Assembly (NCBI RefSeq): GCF_036226365.1
Contig: NZ_CP108462.1
Span: 1,240,001-1,304,000, forward strand
Length of the DNA: 64,000 nt
Direction: 5' to 3'
Origin: Streptomyces sp. NBC_01262
Lineage (GTDB): Bacteria; Actinomycetota; Actinomycetes; Streptomycetales; Streptomycetaceae
Made by a program: the position numbers and the translations under genes. Below the pieces are notes generated by a model. That model did not search any database and was not told where the DNA came from. It saw only the letters and a list, made by a program, of their open reading frames with translations. This document shows, in pieces, positions 26,971 to 35,711 of this stretch (position 1 is its first letter; each line of letters begins with the position of its first letter).

Positions 26971-27993
26971 CTACGGACGCGAGCTGGGCAGGTCCCGGAC
27001 GAAGACAGGCTTGAGGTGGCCTTCGGGCAGGGCCTCGGGGAGTCGCTCCCAGTCGAGGACGTCGGAGACGACGCGCTCGGGGGCGACCTTTCCGGAGGCG
27101 GCCAGGTCGAGTGCCTGGGGCAGGTGGGCGCGGACGTTGTCGCGGGCGATGCGCAGGGTGACGCCGGTGAGGTACATGTCCAGCAGGGGCAGCTCACCGG
27201 GACGGAAGTGGTTGCCCGCGCTCTCGCAGAAGCCCTCCGGAGCCAGGCACTTGACGGCGGCGGCCAGCTGGTCGACGCGCCCGGTGGCCTCCACCGCGAG
27301 GTCGAAGCCGCCGGGGACGGGTTCGACGGTCTCGGCGGTGCGGGCGCCGTAGCCTTCGGCGATCTTCCGCTGGGCGGGGTCGGGGTCGACGTACAGGACG
27401 TCGCCGGCGCCGAGGGCGCGGGCGACGTCGCATGCGTACAGCCCGATGCTGCCGCGCGCCACCACGAGGACGCGGGCGCCCGGACGCGCTGCCAGGTGCG
27501 GGGCGACAAGGCGCCAGGCGAGTGGCCAGTTGTCGCTGGCCGAGGCCATCGTGACCGGGTCAAGGCCGGACGGGAGCGGAACGAGCATGGCGTCGGCGAA
27601 GGGGACGCGGACGAGGTCGGAGAAGAGCCCGCCCCAGCTGCCGCCCAGCGGGGCGCCGAACATGGCCATGTAGGGCACGGCGGTGCAGTGCGCCTGCAAC
27701 CCCGCGCGGCAGCGCTCGCAGCGTCCGCAGGAGATCGCCCAGGGGACCACCACCAGGTCACCCGGGGCGACATGGGTGACCTGGTCACCGACCGCGACGA
27801 CCCGGGCGACGCACTCGTGGCCGATCGCGAACGGCGGTTCGATGAAGCCCTGCCCGGCAAGGATCATCGAGTCCACGTCACAGGTGGTGGCCGCGACCGG
27901 CGCCACGATGGCGTCCGTGTCGGCCTGCAAGGTCGGGTCCGGGGCCTCGCGCCACTCCACGGTGCGCCGGGCGACATAGGTCAGTTCACGCAT
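26971..27993 (-). CDS. zinc-dependent alcohol dehydrogenase, MDR family
   Basis: 340 residues from ATG 27993 (GGGGAG upstream), overlapping the preceding gene by 8 nt. Catalytic zinc region IGHECVARVVAVG; structural zinc loop CGRCERCRAGLQAHC with four Cys. The Rossmann fold begins near VLVVARGSIGLYACDVARAL, where the usual GxGxxG is changed to ARGSIG. The family oxidises alcohols or reduces aldehydes with NAD(P). The operon context with a thioesterase and tautomerases suggests catabolism of a carbonyl compound, inducible through the adjacent TetR protein. Confidence 0.9.
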   Translation of the reverse strand: MRELTYVARRTVEWREAPDPTLQADTDAIVAPVAATTCDVDSMILAGQGFIEPPFAIGHECVARVVAVGDQVTHVAPGDLVVVPWAISCGRCERCRAGLQAHCTAVPYMAMFGAPLGGSWGGLFSDLVRVPFADAMLVPLPSGLDPVTMASASDNWPLAWRLVAPHLAARPGARVLVVARGSIGLYACDVARALGAGDVLYVDPDPAQRKIAEGYGARTAETVEPVPGGFDLAVEATGRVDQLAAAVKCLAPEGFCESAGNHFRPGELPLLDMYLTGVTLRIARDNVRAHLPQALDLAASGKVAPERVVSDVLDWERLPEALPEGHLKPVFVRDLPSSRP

Positions 27994-28435
27994 CGGCCCG
28001 CTCCCCCTGCCCACGCTGCCCCTGGGCGAGCGCCACCAGGTCGGCGTACCGGAACACCGCCCCGCCCGCGCCCCAGGTGCCGTCCGGCTGCTCGTGGATC
28101 AGCACCCACACCCGGGCCGCCTCGGACCCGGGAAGTCCGGCGGCGTCCAGGACCGCGGTGGTGGCATCGCCCACCAGGCCGGCCTTGCGGCGCTCGCTGA
28201 GCGCGCCTTGCGGAACGGTGGCCTCCACCAGGAAGCGGGGCGCGCCGTCCTCGGCCGCCGTGGTCTGCGCACCCTCGGGCAGCTCGTGCAGGTAGGACCA
28301 CGCCTGCGCGCGGAAGAACTCCGTGTCCGGAGCGCCCTCCCAGCGCAGCAGCACCTGGGCGAGAACGCGCTGGACGGACGCGCGCCCGTCGGCGGTGAGC
28401 GCCCCGGCGGGCACGGTCAGCTGGATTTTGGGCAT
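27986..28435 (-). CDS. tautomerase-family protein with Pro-1
   Basis: 149 residues starting MPKIQLTVPAGAL; removal of Met would expose Pro, the catalytic base of tautomerases. The second half repeats the fold (PRFLVEATVPQGALSERRKA; RVWVLIHEQPDGTWGAGG). First gene of the four-gene operon, facing a TetR gene across two operator-like palindromes. It is a likely paralogue of the protein encoded at 25726-26202, which lacks the Pro. Confidence 0.8.
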   Translation of the reverse strand: MPKIQLTVPAGALTADGRASVQRVLAQVLLRWEGAPDTEFFRAQAWSYLHELPEGAQTTAAEDGAPRFLVEATVPQGALSERRKAGLVGDATTAVLDAAGLPGSEAARVWVLIHEQPDGTWGAGGAVFRYADLVALAQGQRGQGERADA

Positions 28436-28472
28436 GGCGAGGCCTCCCTGGTCGCACGTCGACCGCCAGGAT

Positions 28473-28522
28473 TATGACGACCGTTATAGCGCGGCTCACG
28501 CTAGACTATGACGGTCGCTATA
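28473..28522. promoter_or_regulatory. two TetR-type operator palindromes
   Basis: TATGACGACCGTTATA (28473-28488) and TATGACGGTCGCTATA (28507-28522) are 16-bp near-palindromes of form TATRRCGRYCGYYATA, 34 bp apart, in the intergenic space between the divergent tautomerase operon and the TetR gene. They are the probable binding sites of that TetR protein for both directions. Confidence 0.8.
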
Positions 28523-28542
28523 GCCAGTGGAGGGCAGGACGG

Positions 28543-29133
28543 GTGACGGAGGCACAGACGGGCCTGTCGGCCCGGGACAAGATCGTGGCCGGGGCGGCCG
28601 ACATGATCAGCAGGCGCGGCCTGAACGCCACCAGCGTCCGCGAGCTGGCGAAACACGCCAACGCGCCGCTCGGCTCGACCTACCACTACTTCCCCGCGGG
28701 CAAGCAGCAGGTGGCCACCGCGGCCGTGCAGTACGCGGACGCAGCGGTGAGCCGCGCGCTCCGGAAAGAGCTGAGCGCGGGCCCGGTCGCCGGGCTGCTC
28801 GGCTTCCTCGCACTGTGGCGCGGCATCGTCCTGGGCAGTGACTTCCACGCAGGCTGCCCCGTGCTGGCCGTCGCCATCGAAGAGCCCACCACCGAGGACA
28901 CCCCGCCCGCCCTCGCCGCGGCCGCCGAAGCCTTCGACCGATGGGAGCGGCTGCTCGCCGAGTCGCTGCGCGAGCACGGCACCGACGCCGGTCAGGCCGC
29001 GGAGCTCGCCACGCTCATCGTGGCCGCCGTCGAAGGCGCGACCGCGATGTGCCGCGCCCAGCACAGCATCGAACCCCTGGACCGCATCGCGGCCCAGCTC
29101 GAAACCCTCGTCGCCGCCTCACTCCCCGGCTGA
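28543..29133 (+). CDS. TetR-family repressor, LmrA/YxaF-like
   Basis: 196 residues from GTG 28543, with GGAGGG 8 nt upstream; an in-frame start at 28474 would lie inside an operator. HTH region SARDKIVAGAADMISRRGLN then TSVRELAKHANAPLGSTYHY. The GSTYHYFPAGKQQ signature and the C-terminal FHAGCPVLAVAIE resemble LmrA/YxaF-type regulators. Divergent from the tautomerase/ADH operon with two palindromes between them, so it likely represses that operon and itself until a small-molecule inducer binds. Confidence 0.9.
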   Translation: MTEAQTGLSARDKIVAGAADMISRRGLNATSVRELAKHANAPLGSTYHYFPAGKQQVATAAVQYADAAVSRALRKELSAGPVAGLLGFLALWRGIVLGSDFHAGCPVLAVAIEEPTTEDTPPALAAAAEAFDRWERLLAESLREHGTDAGQAAELATLIVAAVEGATAMCRAQHSIEPLDRIAAQLETLVAASLPG

Positions 29134-29174
29134 ACATCGAGGTATCGGGCGGCTACAACCTTTAGCCAGGACTC

Positions 29175-29196
29175 GTCGGCCGACCATGTGGCCGAC
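29175..29196. terminator. possible weak terminator hairpin
   Basis: Short inverted repeat, GTCGGCC (29175-29181) and GGCCGAC (29190-29196), with an 8-nt loop, in the 286-bp gap between the convergent TetR and radical SAM genes. It is short and has no T-tract. I see no gene in the rest of the gap. Confidence 0.35.
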
Positions 29197-29419
29197 CGTT
29201 ACGGGGCTCGCGCCCAGGGCGTAGGGGGCAGCGATCCCACGGGAGCGGTCCCCGCCCCTCCGAAACGGCCCCTGGCCTGGACAGCCGGCGCCCCATGGGC
29301 AGCGCCCCGGCGACGGGGCCCCCGCTCAGCAGCCTGCCGCTACGAGCAGTCAGGTCTCGAACCCGGCCGCCCGGATCCGGCGGCGCGGATGTCGAGATGA
29401 CCTCGCTGCGCCCCGGGCG

Positions 29420-31570
29420 TCAGATCCGGGCCTGGGACGCCACCATGAGGCGCAGAGCCCGGCTGAGGGCGTTGTCCGACGTGAAGTCGACGCCGGCCGG
29501 CAACTGGACGAGGTCGCCGTGCGCGAGCACGAGGACCCCGCAGGAGCCGGGCCGTGCCGTCCCGGTCCCGCGCAGCCACTGGTCGTAGACCGGCGCGGTC
29601 GTGTCGAGGCGCTGCCTGCTCCTGCGTCTCACCTCGGCCATCAGGTCGTCGACCCCGGTCAGCGACTCGACCGAGCCGAACGGCACGGTCAGCACGGGCT
29701 CGTCGACCAGGCGGACACGCGGCGGGTCGTTCTGTTGTCTGTCGGGCAGGAGTCCCCGGCCGTAGCGGGCGTAGTACAGCAGGCTGTGCGCCGAGTCGAT
29801 GCCGCCGACGAAGGGCCGGTCGAAGGTCACCTTGCGGGTGCTCGCAATGTATTCCTGCGGGATCCGGGGGTCGGACGCCTCCGGCCAGGTCTCGGTCTGC
29901 GCCCCCTGCTCCCGCCACGGCACGTATCGCTTGATGTCGTCCGAGGCCGAGAGGGGCAGCAACTCGATGCCGAATCGGCCGGGGTCCTTGGCGACGATGG
30001 ACCCCGGAGTCAGGTTGAACACCCCGATCCCGGCCGTCGTCCACAGCTTCTCGTTGTCCTGGAGGAACTCGTACGTCGCCCGAGCCTCCGCCTCGGACTC
30101 CGTCGGGAACCCGGTGAACCCCATCATCTGCGCCGCGATGCCGTTGCGCGCCAACTCGGCCAGCACCCCCGGCACCTGGGCGATCCGTACGCCCTTGTCG
30201 ATGAGGTCGAGGACCCGCTGGGCGCCGGACTCGTAACCGAAGGAGACCGCGACGCAGCCGGAGGAGGCGAGCAGTTCACCGACGGCCCGCTCGGGGAAGG
30301 TCCGCTCCAGCCGCAGCTCCGCGCTCCACCGAACCTCCAGGGGCGATTCGGCGAGAGCCGCGGCGAGGGTGCGAAGGTAGCGGGGGGACATGGCATCCAC
30401 GGCGAAGTACAGCGTCCGGCCGAACCGGGTCGCCTGGCGCAGGTCCTCCATGACGGCGGGCACCGGCCGCTCGCGTGAGGGCGACGTCGGGCGGTCGGTG
30501 TTCAGGCCGTAGTCGCAGAAGGTGCACTTGTTCCAGTAGCAGCCGCGGGTCGGGCTGTAGAGGATCACAGGTTCCGGTGACCAGTACCGGTCCCAGTCCC
30601 AGACGTCGTACGCCGGACCCGCCAGCGCGGCGACGCTGCCGTAGGAGATCTCCGGGTCCGGCCGGGACCGGGTCATCACCCCGCCGATGCCGTCGAAGCC
30701 GGTGCCGTCCCTGATCGCGTCGAGGATGCCGATGAGCGCCGTCTCCCCCTCGCCGGGAACGATGAGGTCCGCGTCCTGGAAGACCCGCCACACCGCCTCG
30801 CGGTCCGCCGTGTACTTGACCACGTCGCCGACTTCGGTGCCGCCGAAGACGATCACCGTATGGGGCAGCGTGGACCGGATCAGCCGCGCCATCCGCAAGG
30901 CGACGGGCAGTTGGCTGGTGTAGTTGACGGACAAGCCCACCAGGTCCCAGTTCCGTTCGCGCAGCCGGGCGCCGAACTCGTCGGTGAGATAGCCCTCGAA
31001 GGGGCGGGCGACGGACGCGACGACCGCTGGGTCGGACAGGTCCGCCGTACTGCACAGGTTGACGGTGGACTTGGGGCGCATCGAGAACCCGTCGAGCGAC
31101 CCGGCCGGCATGTCCAGCGCCAGCAGGTCCCACCATCGGTTCATCACCGCGACGGCCTGCGCGTAGGTCGGGGGGTGGTAGAAGAGGTCCGGGTCCTTGA
31201 ACACCGCGATGGCGTCACGGGCGGACGACGCGGTCAGGCCCTCTGCGGACAAGGCCAGGCGGTAGCGGATCTCGTCGTGGCGCGTCGGTGGTGCGGACCG
31301 TTCCTCGATCGCGGCCCGGGTCCGCCGTACCGCCTCGATCGTCGCACCGAACCGGTCGGGGTGCGCGAGGTACTCGAAGGCATCGAGGTTCGCGTCCACG
31401 CAGCCGTACGTGCCGTGCCCGGCCTCCCGGGCGGCCCCCACCAGGTAGGGGATCGAATGGTAGGGAGCCGTCGGATCGGTCACGGGCGGGTTGACCAGCA
31501 GGTATGCGACATCGCTCGCCCCCCGACCTCGGTCGGGTGCCGGCCTGCCCAATGGAACGAACACGCTCAT
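29420..31570 (-). CDS. B12-binding-type radical SAM protein
   Basis: 716 residues from ATG 31570, preceded by AGGAG and overlapping the MFS stop by ATGA. The N-terminal third resembles a cobalamin-binding Rossmann domain (VNPPVTDPTAPYHSIPYLVG; later VIVFGGTEVGDV and LIVPGEGETALIG). The cluster motif is TRGCYWNKCTFCDYG, spaced CX4CX2C rather than the usual CX3CX2C. Such proteins often methylate unactivated carbons or do other radical chemistry on peptides. It is the last gene of the minus-strand operon with a precursor peptide, a SPASM radical SAM enzyme and a flavoprotein, so a tailoring role is likely. Reaction not determined. Confidence 0.85.
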   Translation of the reverse strand: MSVFVPLGRPAPDRGRGASDVAYLLVNPPVTDPTAPYHSIPYLVGAAREAGHGTYGCVDANLDAFEYLAHPDRFGATIEAVRRTRAAIEERSAPPTRHDEIRYRLALSAEGLTASSARDAIAVFKDPDLFYHPPTYAQAVAVMNRWWDLLALDMPAGSLDGFSMRPKSTVNLCSTADLSDPAVVASVARPFEGYLTDEFGARLRERNWDLVGLSVNYTSQLPVALRMARLIRSTLPHTVIVFGGTEVGDVVKYTADREAVWRVFQDADLIVPGEGETALIGILDAIRDGTGFDGIGGVMTRSRPDPEISYGSVAALAGPAYDVWDWDRYWSPEPVILYSPTRGCYWNKCTFCDYGLNTDRPTSPSRERPVPAVMEDLRQATRFGRTLYFAVDAMSPRYLRTLAAALAESPLEVRWSAELRLERTFPERAVGELLASSGCVAVSFGYESGAQRVLDLIDKGVRIAQVPGVLAELARNGIAAQMMGFTGFPTESEAEARATYEFLQDNEKLWTTAGIGVFNLTPGSIVAKDPGRFGIELLPLSASDDIKRYVPWREQGAQTETWPEASDPRIPQEYIASTRKVTFDRPFVGGIDSAHSLLYYARYGRGLLPDRQQNDPPRVRLVDEPVLTVPFGSVESLTGVDDLMAEVRRRSRQRLDTTAPVYDQWLRGTGTARPGSCGVLVLAHGDLVQLPAGVDFTSDNALSRALRLMVASQARI

Positions 31571-33027
31571 CCCTGTGACTCCTGACTGGTGTCGTGCCAC
31601 TGATGCGTGGAGCGAACGGCCGGGCCACCGAGTAGCCGGGTGCGCTGTAGGGGCTGTTCATGGGGCTGGTCCTCGGGCGCGGGTGCCTCCGGTCCAGTGG
31701 CGGCTGGTGCTGCCGACGCTGAGAGGCCGAAAGGGTCGGCCGGGGCTGGTTGGGCCGTCTGGGCGTAGTCGTCGCCCGACCGGTAGCCGCGGAAAGTCTT
31801 CTGGGTGAGGCCGCCCAGGACGGCCAGCGCGATGGCCCCGCCCGCGACCGGGAAGAAGGGCGCCGCGCCGAGGTGACGGACCCCGAATCCGGCCACCGCG
31901 ACGGAGATCGGGAAGGTGCCCATCACCGCGAGCATCACCAGGCTCATGACCCGGCCGATGAGGGCCGGCGGCGTCCACACCTGGAGCATGGTCACCGCGA
32001 CGATGTTCTGCCACCCGCTGGCCGCGGCGTAGAGGCAGACGCTCACCGCGGCGCCGACCAGCCCGCCGGCGAACGGCGTGGCCGCCAGGGCGGCGCCCAT
32101 GAGGACCGCGAGCACGGCGAAGAGGTACGCGGGCGACCGCGCCGTCCGTACCCGGGCCGCCACCAGTGAACCGGTCAGTCCGCCGAGGCTCAGGCAGGTC
32201 AGCAGCACGCCGTAGCCCGCGGCGCCCATGCCCTGGTGTGCCAGTTCGGGCAGGGCGACCTCGATCGTGCCGTTGTAGGCCAGGTTGCAGATGAGCGCGA
32301 TCACCAGAACGACGTGCAGCAGCCGTCCTTTGCGCAGCAGTTCGCCGAAGGTCGGCCCTGCGGCGACATTGCCGGGCGCGGCGTCGGCCTGCGCGGGCGG
32401 GGAGTCGCTTACTGCGTCCGGGCGGGGGCGCATCCGGAAGAGCACCACGGCCGACACCACGAAGGACGCGGCGTCGACCGCCAGCGCCGGCCAGGCCCCG
32501 AAGAAAGCGACCAGGGCGCCGCCTGCGGTCGGCCCGAGGAGGCCGCCGACCTGGTTCACCATGGTGGACACGGCGTTGCCCCGGCCGAGGTCGTCCTTCT
32601 CCAGCAGCGTGGGCAGGACGGTGTACGAGGCGGGAATGAAGATTCCGGAACTGGCGCCCAGCACCACCGCGATGGGGGCCAGCTGCGCCAGGGTCGGCGT
32701 CCCCGCGAGGGCCAGCACGGCCAGGATGCCGACGGCGACGGCCCGAGCCGCGTCGGCGGCCAGCATCACGCGGCGGCCGCCGAAGCGGTCGGCCACCACA
32801 CCGCCCAGCGGAATGGTGACGACCCGTGGGATGCCGTAGCAGGCGAGCACCGTGCCGAGTAGAACGGTGCCCCCGTCGCCGGACAGGATCAGCCATGGCA
32901 GGGCTACGGCATAGCAGTAGTCCCCGATCGTCGACGCGATCTGCCCGCTGAGCAGCAACCGGAAGTCGCGTACCGACAACGGCCCGCCGGCGAAAGCCGT
33001 ACGTAACCTGCCTGCGGCTGCTGCCAC
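31567..33027 (-). CDS. MFS exporter
   Basis: A 486-residue membrane protein with about 12 predicted helices, an MFS-type loop (GGVVADRFGGRRVML) and a long hydrophilic C-terminal tail rich in Pro, Ala and Gln. It starts at GTG 33027 behind GGAGGAG. It resembles EntS-type exporters of small secreted products. Its position between the flavoprotein and B12 radical SAM genes, with a 4-nt overlap to the latter, suggests it exports the mature peptide or confers self-protection. Confidence 0.88.
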   Translation of the reverse strand: MAAAAGRLRTAFAGGPLSVRDFRLLLSGQIASTIGDYCYAVALPWLILSGDGGTVLLGTVLACYGIPRVVTIPLGGVVADRFGGRRVMLAADAARAVAVGILAVLALAGTPTLAQLAPIAVVLGASSGIFIPASYTVLPTLLEKDDLGRGNAVSTMVNQVGGLLGPTAGGALVAFFGAWPALAVDAASFVVSAVVLFRMRPRPDAVSDSPPAQADAAPGNVAAGPTFGELLRKGRLLHVVLVIALICNLAYNGTIEVALPELAHQGMGAAGYGVLLTCLSLGGLTGSLVAARVRTARSPAYLFAVLAVLMGAALAATPFAGGLVGAAVSVCLYAAASGWQNIVAVTMLQVWTPPALIGRVMSLVMLAVMGTFPISVAVAGFGVRHLGAAPFFPVAGGAIALAVLGGLTQKTFRGYRSGDDYAQTAQPAPADPFGLSASAAPAATGPEAPAPEDQPHEQPLQRTRLLGGPAVRSTHQWHDTSQESQG

Positions 33028-33066
33028 ATCTCCTCCTCTGATTCGGAACGGTGCTTGCGGGACCGG

Positions 33067-33702
33067 TCATGCGGCCGCGGGATCGAGCGGGGTGACGGGG
33101 AGGCGGCAGAACTCGCCCACCATCGCGGAGACGGTCGCGGGCGCAGGCAGGCCGCAGTTCGTCTGCAGGTCCTGCGTGGCGATCTGCCAGGCGGGAACCG
33201 GCACCGGCTCCACGACGACGTGCCCGTCAGCCCGCAACTGCGCCACATTGCGGCGCACCGGCCGCCGCTCCCACATCCGTCGGTTCATGCTGGGGAAGAA
33301 CAGCACGGGGTACTCGTACGCGAGCAGCGCGGAACTGAGCAGCCCGGAGGCGAGCCCGTGCGCCGCCTGGCCGAGCATGTTGGCGGTGGCGGGCAGCACC
33401 ACGAAGCGTTCGGCCCAGGTGGCGAGGGAGACATGGCCGACGGTCAGCTCGTCCTGCCCGTCGCAGAACACCTCCTCGCACACCAGCCGCAGGGTCGTGG
33501 CGGGTACGAGAGCCGCGGCGGAGCGGGTCATGACGATGCGGACGTGGATGTCCAGGCCGGCCCGGAGCGCCATGAGGTACTGCGGCAGCGCCAGCACGTT
33601 GCCCGAGCCGCACACGCCGAACAGCACGCGGCGCGGAGCGGTATTACTGCCGGTCCCGCCGCCGGCCCCGTCCGCCGGGGTCCGGGTGGCCGGGTCCGTC
33701 AT
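33067..33702 (-). CDS. HFCD-family flavoprotein, EpiD/LanD-like peptidyl-cysteine decarboxylase
   Basis: 211 residues from ATG 33702, which overlaps the radical SAM stop (TGATG). Homo-oligomeric flavin-containing Cys decarboxylase motifs: VCGSGN in the N-terminal FMN region, active-site His90 in VGHVSLATWAERF, PATANML at 104-110 and PSMNRRMW at 137-144. In lanthipeptide, linaridin and thioamitide pathways such enzymes oxidatively decarboxylate a C-terminal Cys. The adjacent precursor ends in Cys, so the same reaction is a good inference. Coenzyme A biosynthesis (CoaC) is unlikely given the context and lack of a CoaB domain. Confidence 0.88.
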   Translation of the reverse strand: MTDPATRTPADGAGGGTGSNTAPRRVLFGVCGSGNVLALPQYLMALRAGLDIHVRIVMTRSAAALVPATTLRLVCEEVFCDGQDELTVGHVSLATWAERFVVLPATANMLGQAAHGLASGLLSSALLAYEYPVLFFPSMNRRMWERRPVRRNVAQLRADGHVVVEPVPVPAWQIATQDLQTNCGLPAPATVSAMVGEFCRLPVTPLDPAAA

Positions 33703-35105
33703 CACCGGGCGCCGGCGGCTTCGCCGACTGCGGGTCGCAGACCGCACTGGGCGGCGACCAGGTCCAGTCGGCCCTGGAAGTTGAACTTGTAGCTGGGGCA
33801 GGGCGGATGCCCCTCCGACCAGGCCTTGGGGCAGGAGCCTCCGCAGGTCGGCATGAAGACGCAGCCGGTGCACCAGCTTTTGCCCTGCTCGATGTCGTCG
33901 TTCCAGCCGTCGAACGGGCCCAGTGGGCGCCCGGGGCCGGGGCCCGCGTGGTCGATGTGGACCAACGGGAGGTTCCGTTCGGCGTCGGGGACCAGAGGGT
34001 ACTCGCTGCACGAGAAGATGTTGCCGGTGCTGCTGATGATCTCCGCCGAGGTCGTGGTCGCCGGGCATACGACCTTCTTCACGGCGTTCGGCAGCAGCTG
34101 CACGTTCAGGCCGTACCGCAGCAGGAGCCGCATCCAGGTCATCTCCAGGTCGGCGAAATTCTTCTTCGACACCTCGATGTCGGATACGTCGTTGCCCCAT
34201 GAGTGCACCGGGACGATCGAGAAGGAGACGTTCGGCTGGTCGAATCCGAGTTCGGCCATCAGCTCGATGTAGCGAGGGATGCTGTCCTGGTTGTGCGTAT
34301 CCACGTTTGTGCGGAAGGTGAAGTGCGTGGACCGGAATTCGGGTTCCTGGACCGCGGCCTGTACCGACCGGACGATCTTCCAGAAAGAACCCCGTCCGCT
34401 CTTGAGTGGTCGGTGCGTGTTGTGAATCTCGGGTGGGCCGTCGACAGTGATCTCGAAATGGGATACCCCGCACGCGCGTATGAGGGTGTCCACCTTTTCC
34501 TCGGTGAGCAGTGATCCGTTGGTGACCAGAAATGAGGAATAGGCGATTCCGCGTTCCGCCGCGGCCCGGACGAACTGCGGTGCCAGGTCGCGGATGACCG
34601 CGTAGCCCATCATCGGCTCGGCACCGAACCAGTCCAGGCGCAGGCTCCGGGTGGCCGGTGCGTCGATCGCCCGCAGGACCCGGTCGCGGACCTGGCTGCG
34701 GTGGGTGCGCGACAGACCGCCGCGGGTGTGCTGCTGGCCGCAGTAGGCGCACCCCATGTTGCAGTAGGAGGTCGGCAGCAGGGCGATCTGGACCGCCGAA
34801 CGGTCCCCGGAGGCACGCCGGTTGCGGTCGAGCACGGCGGTCAGCTCCTGCTCGCCGGCCGGAACGAGAGCCTCGGTGCCCCGCAGCACGGCCCGCCAGG
34901 CGGGCGTCATGGCGGCGGCGTCCCCGGCCTCCAGCGCCTGGGCCGTGGGGGCGTCGACCGCCACCACCGTCGCGGTCCGGGTGCTGTAGGCCAGACGCAC
35001 GCGGACGCCGGTTCCGTCGGTGTACGTGCTGTCGCTCAGCACCAGGTAGCGGCTCACCTGCTCCGTCACGGGGTTCCTCACCGGGCCCTTCCCAGGGTCG
35101 ATCAC
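33702..35105 (-). CDS. radical SAM/SPASM peptide maturase
   Basis: 467 residues from GTG 35105 (GGGAGGAA upstream). Residues 15-100 look like the PqqD-like/leader-recognition region common in peptide maturases. The SAM cluster is CNMGCAYC (Cys115, 119, 122). The C-terminal SPASM domain is complete: a CX13GX4C unit, then CTGCVFMPTCGGSC (CX2CX5CX3C), then further Cys. Such enzymes form C-S, C-C or C-O crosslinks or other radical modifications on ribosomal peptides. It lies directly behind the small precursor gene and is coupled to the flavoprotein gene. Confidence 0.92.
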   Translation of the reverse strand: MIDPGKGPVRNPVTEQVSRYLVLSDSTYTDGTGVRVRLAYSTRTATVVAVDAPTAQALEAGDAAAMTPAWRAVLRGTEALVPAGEQELTAVLDRNRRASGDRSAVQIALLPTSYCNMGCAYCGQQHTRGGLSRTHRSQVRDRVLRAIDAPATRSLRLDWFGAEPMMGYAVIRDLAPQFVRAAAERGIAYSSFLVTNGSLLTEEKVDTLIRACGVSHFEITVDGPPEIHNTHRPLKSGRGSFWKIVRSVQAAVQEPEFRSTHFTFRTNVDTHNQDSIPRYIELMAELGFDQPNVSFSIVPVHSWGNDVSDIEVSKKNFADLEMTWMRLLLRYGLNVQLLPNAVKKVVCPATTTSAEIISSTGNIFSCSEYPLVPDAERNLPLVHIDHAGPGPGRPLGPFDGWNDDIEQGKSWCTGCVFMPTCGGSCPKAWSEGHPPCPSYKFNFQGRLDLVAAQCGLRPAVGEAAGAR

Positions 35106-35218
35106 AGCGTTCCTCCCAGCCCTCCGGAACTGCTTCCAGCAGACGGTGATCGGGCTCCCGGCCCGGGGGACGAGCCGCCGGGCCGGGAGCAGGCGCAGTC
35201 CTCGCGCCGTGGACCGGA

Positions 35219-35416
35219 TCAGCAGACGACGTTGGTGTTCGAGTCCGCCACCTGGCCCTCGACTGCGGCCGCCACGGCGTTGAGCCGGGTCTGGATCGAG
35301 CCGAGGACGGACACCTCGTCCGGGCTGAGGGACGCGAAGACCTCGCGCTCGGATGCGGACAGCAGGTCGACGGGCGTGCCGGCGCTGCGCAGGGCTTCCA
35401 GGGGCTCGTGGGACAT
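35219..35416 (-). CDS. putative RiPP precursor peptide ending in Cys
   Basis: 65 residues from ATG 35416, preceded by AAAGGAG. A leader-like, mostly helical region of about 55 residues (MSHEPLEALRSAGTPVDLL, ending AVEGQ) is followed by a short variable tail VADSNTNVVC. The only Cys is the last residue, the substrate position for the LanD-like flavoprotein encoded 1.5 kb downstream. The leader is 31/55 identical (hand alignment) to the C-terminal part of the divergent LuxR-type ORF, whose tail differs completely; that pattern of conserved leader and variable core supports the precursor call. It heads the minus-strand operon. Confidence 0.82.
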   Translation of the reverse strand: MSHEPLEALRSAGTPVDLLSASEREVFASLSPDEVSVLGSIQTRLNAVAAAVEGQVADSNTNVVC

Positions 35417-35617
35417 GCCTACTCCTTTGGGGAGATGGTCACCGGGTTGGTGTATGCCAAGGCTGCGCTCGGCGGCCCGGGTCCACATCCCTCAATCGAC
35501 TATGAATCGGCGGTGGCCCGCCGCGCCTGGCAAGTCCCGGGCCACCGCGGCGAAAAGATCCGGCCAGGGCATCGCGCTGGCTCAAAATGCACACGGAAGT
35601 TTCGTTGAAAGTGCCTA

Positions 35618-35646
35618 TTGTCCGGAACATGGCGCGCGGCTACTCT
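35618..35646 (+). promoter_or_regulatory. putative promoter of the plus-strand RiPP arm
   Basis: TTGTCC (35618-35623) and TACTCT (35641-35646) are separated by 17 bp, about 65 bp before the HTH gene, fitting a vegetative-sigma promoter. It lies in the 295-bp region between the divergent precursor and HTH genes. I could not pick an equally clear promoter for the opposite strand. Confidence 0.5.
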
Positions 35647-35711
35647 GTCTGCGTGGGTGACGAATTCAGCCACGGGTCCACGTTTCAGGCACCGCATTCG
35701 CGGAGGATGAT

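Noticed and set aside
33067..33702. Flavoprotein as CoaC-type phosphopantothenoylcysteine decarboxylase
   Set aside because: No CoaB domain or coenzyme A genes nearby; a C-terminal Cys precursor and radical SAM gene next to it fit EpiD/LanD-like function better.
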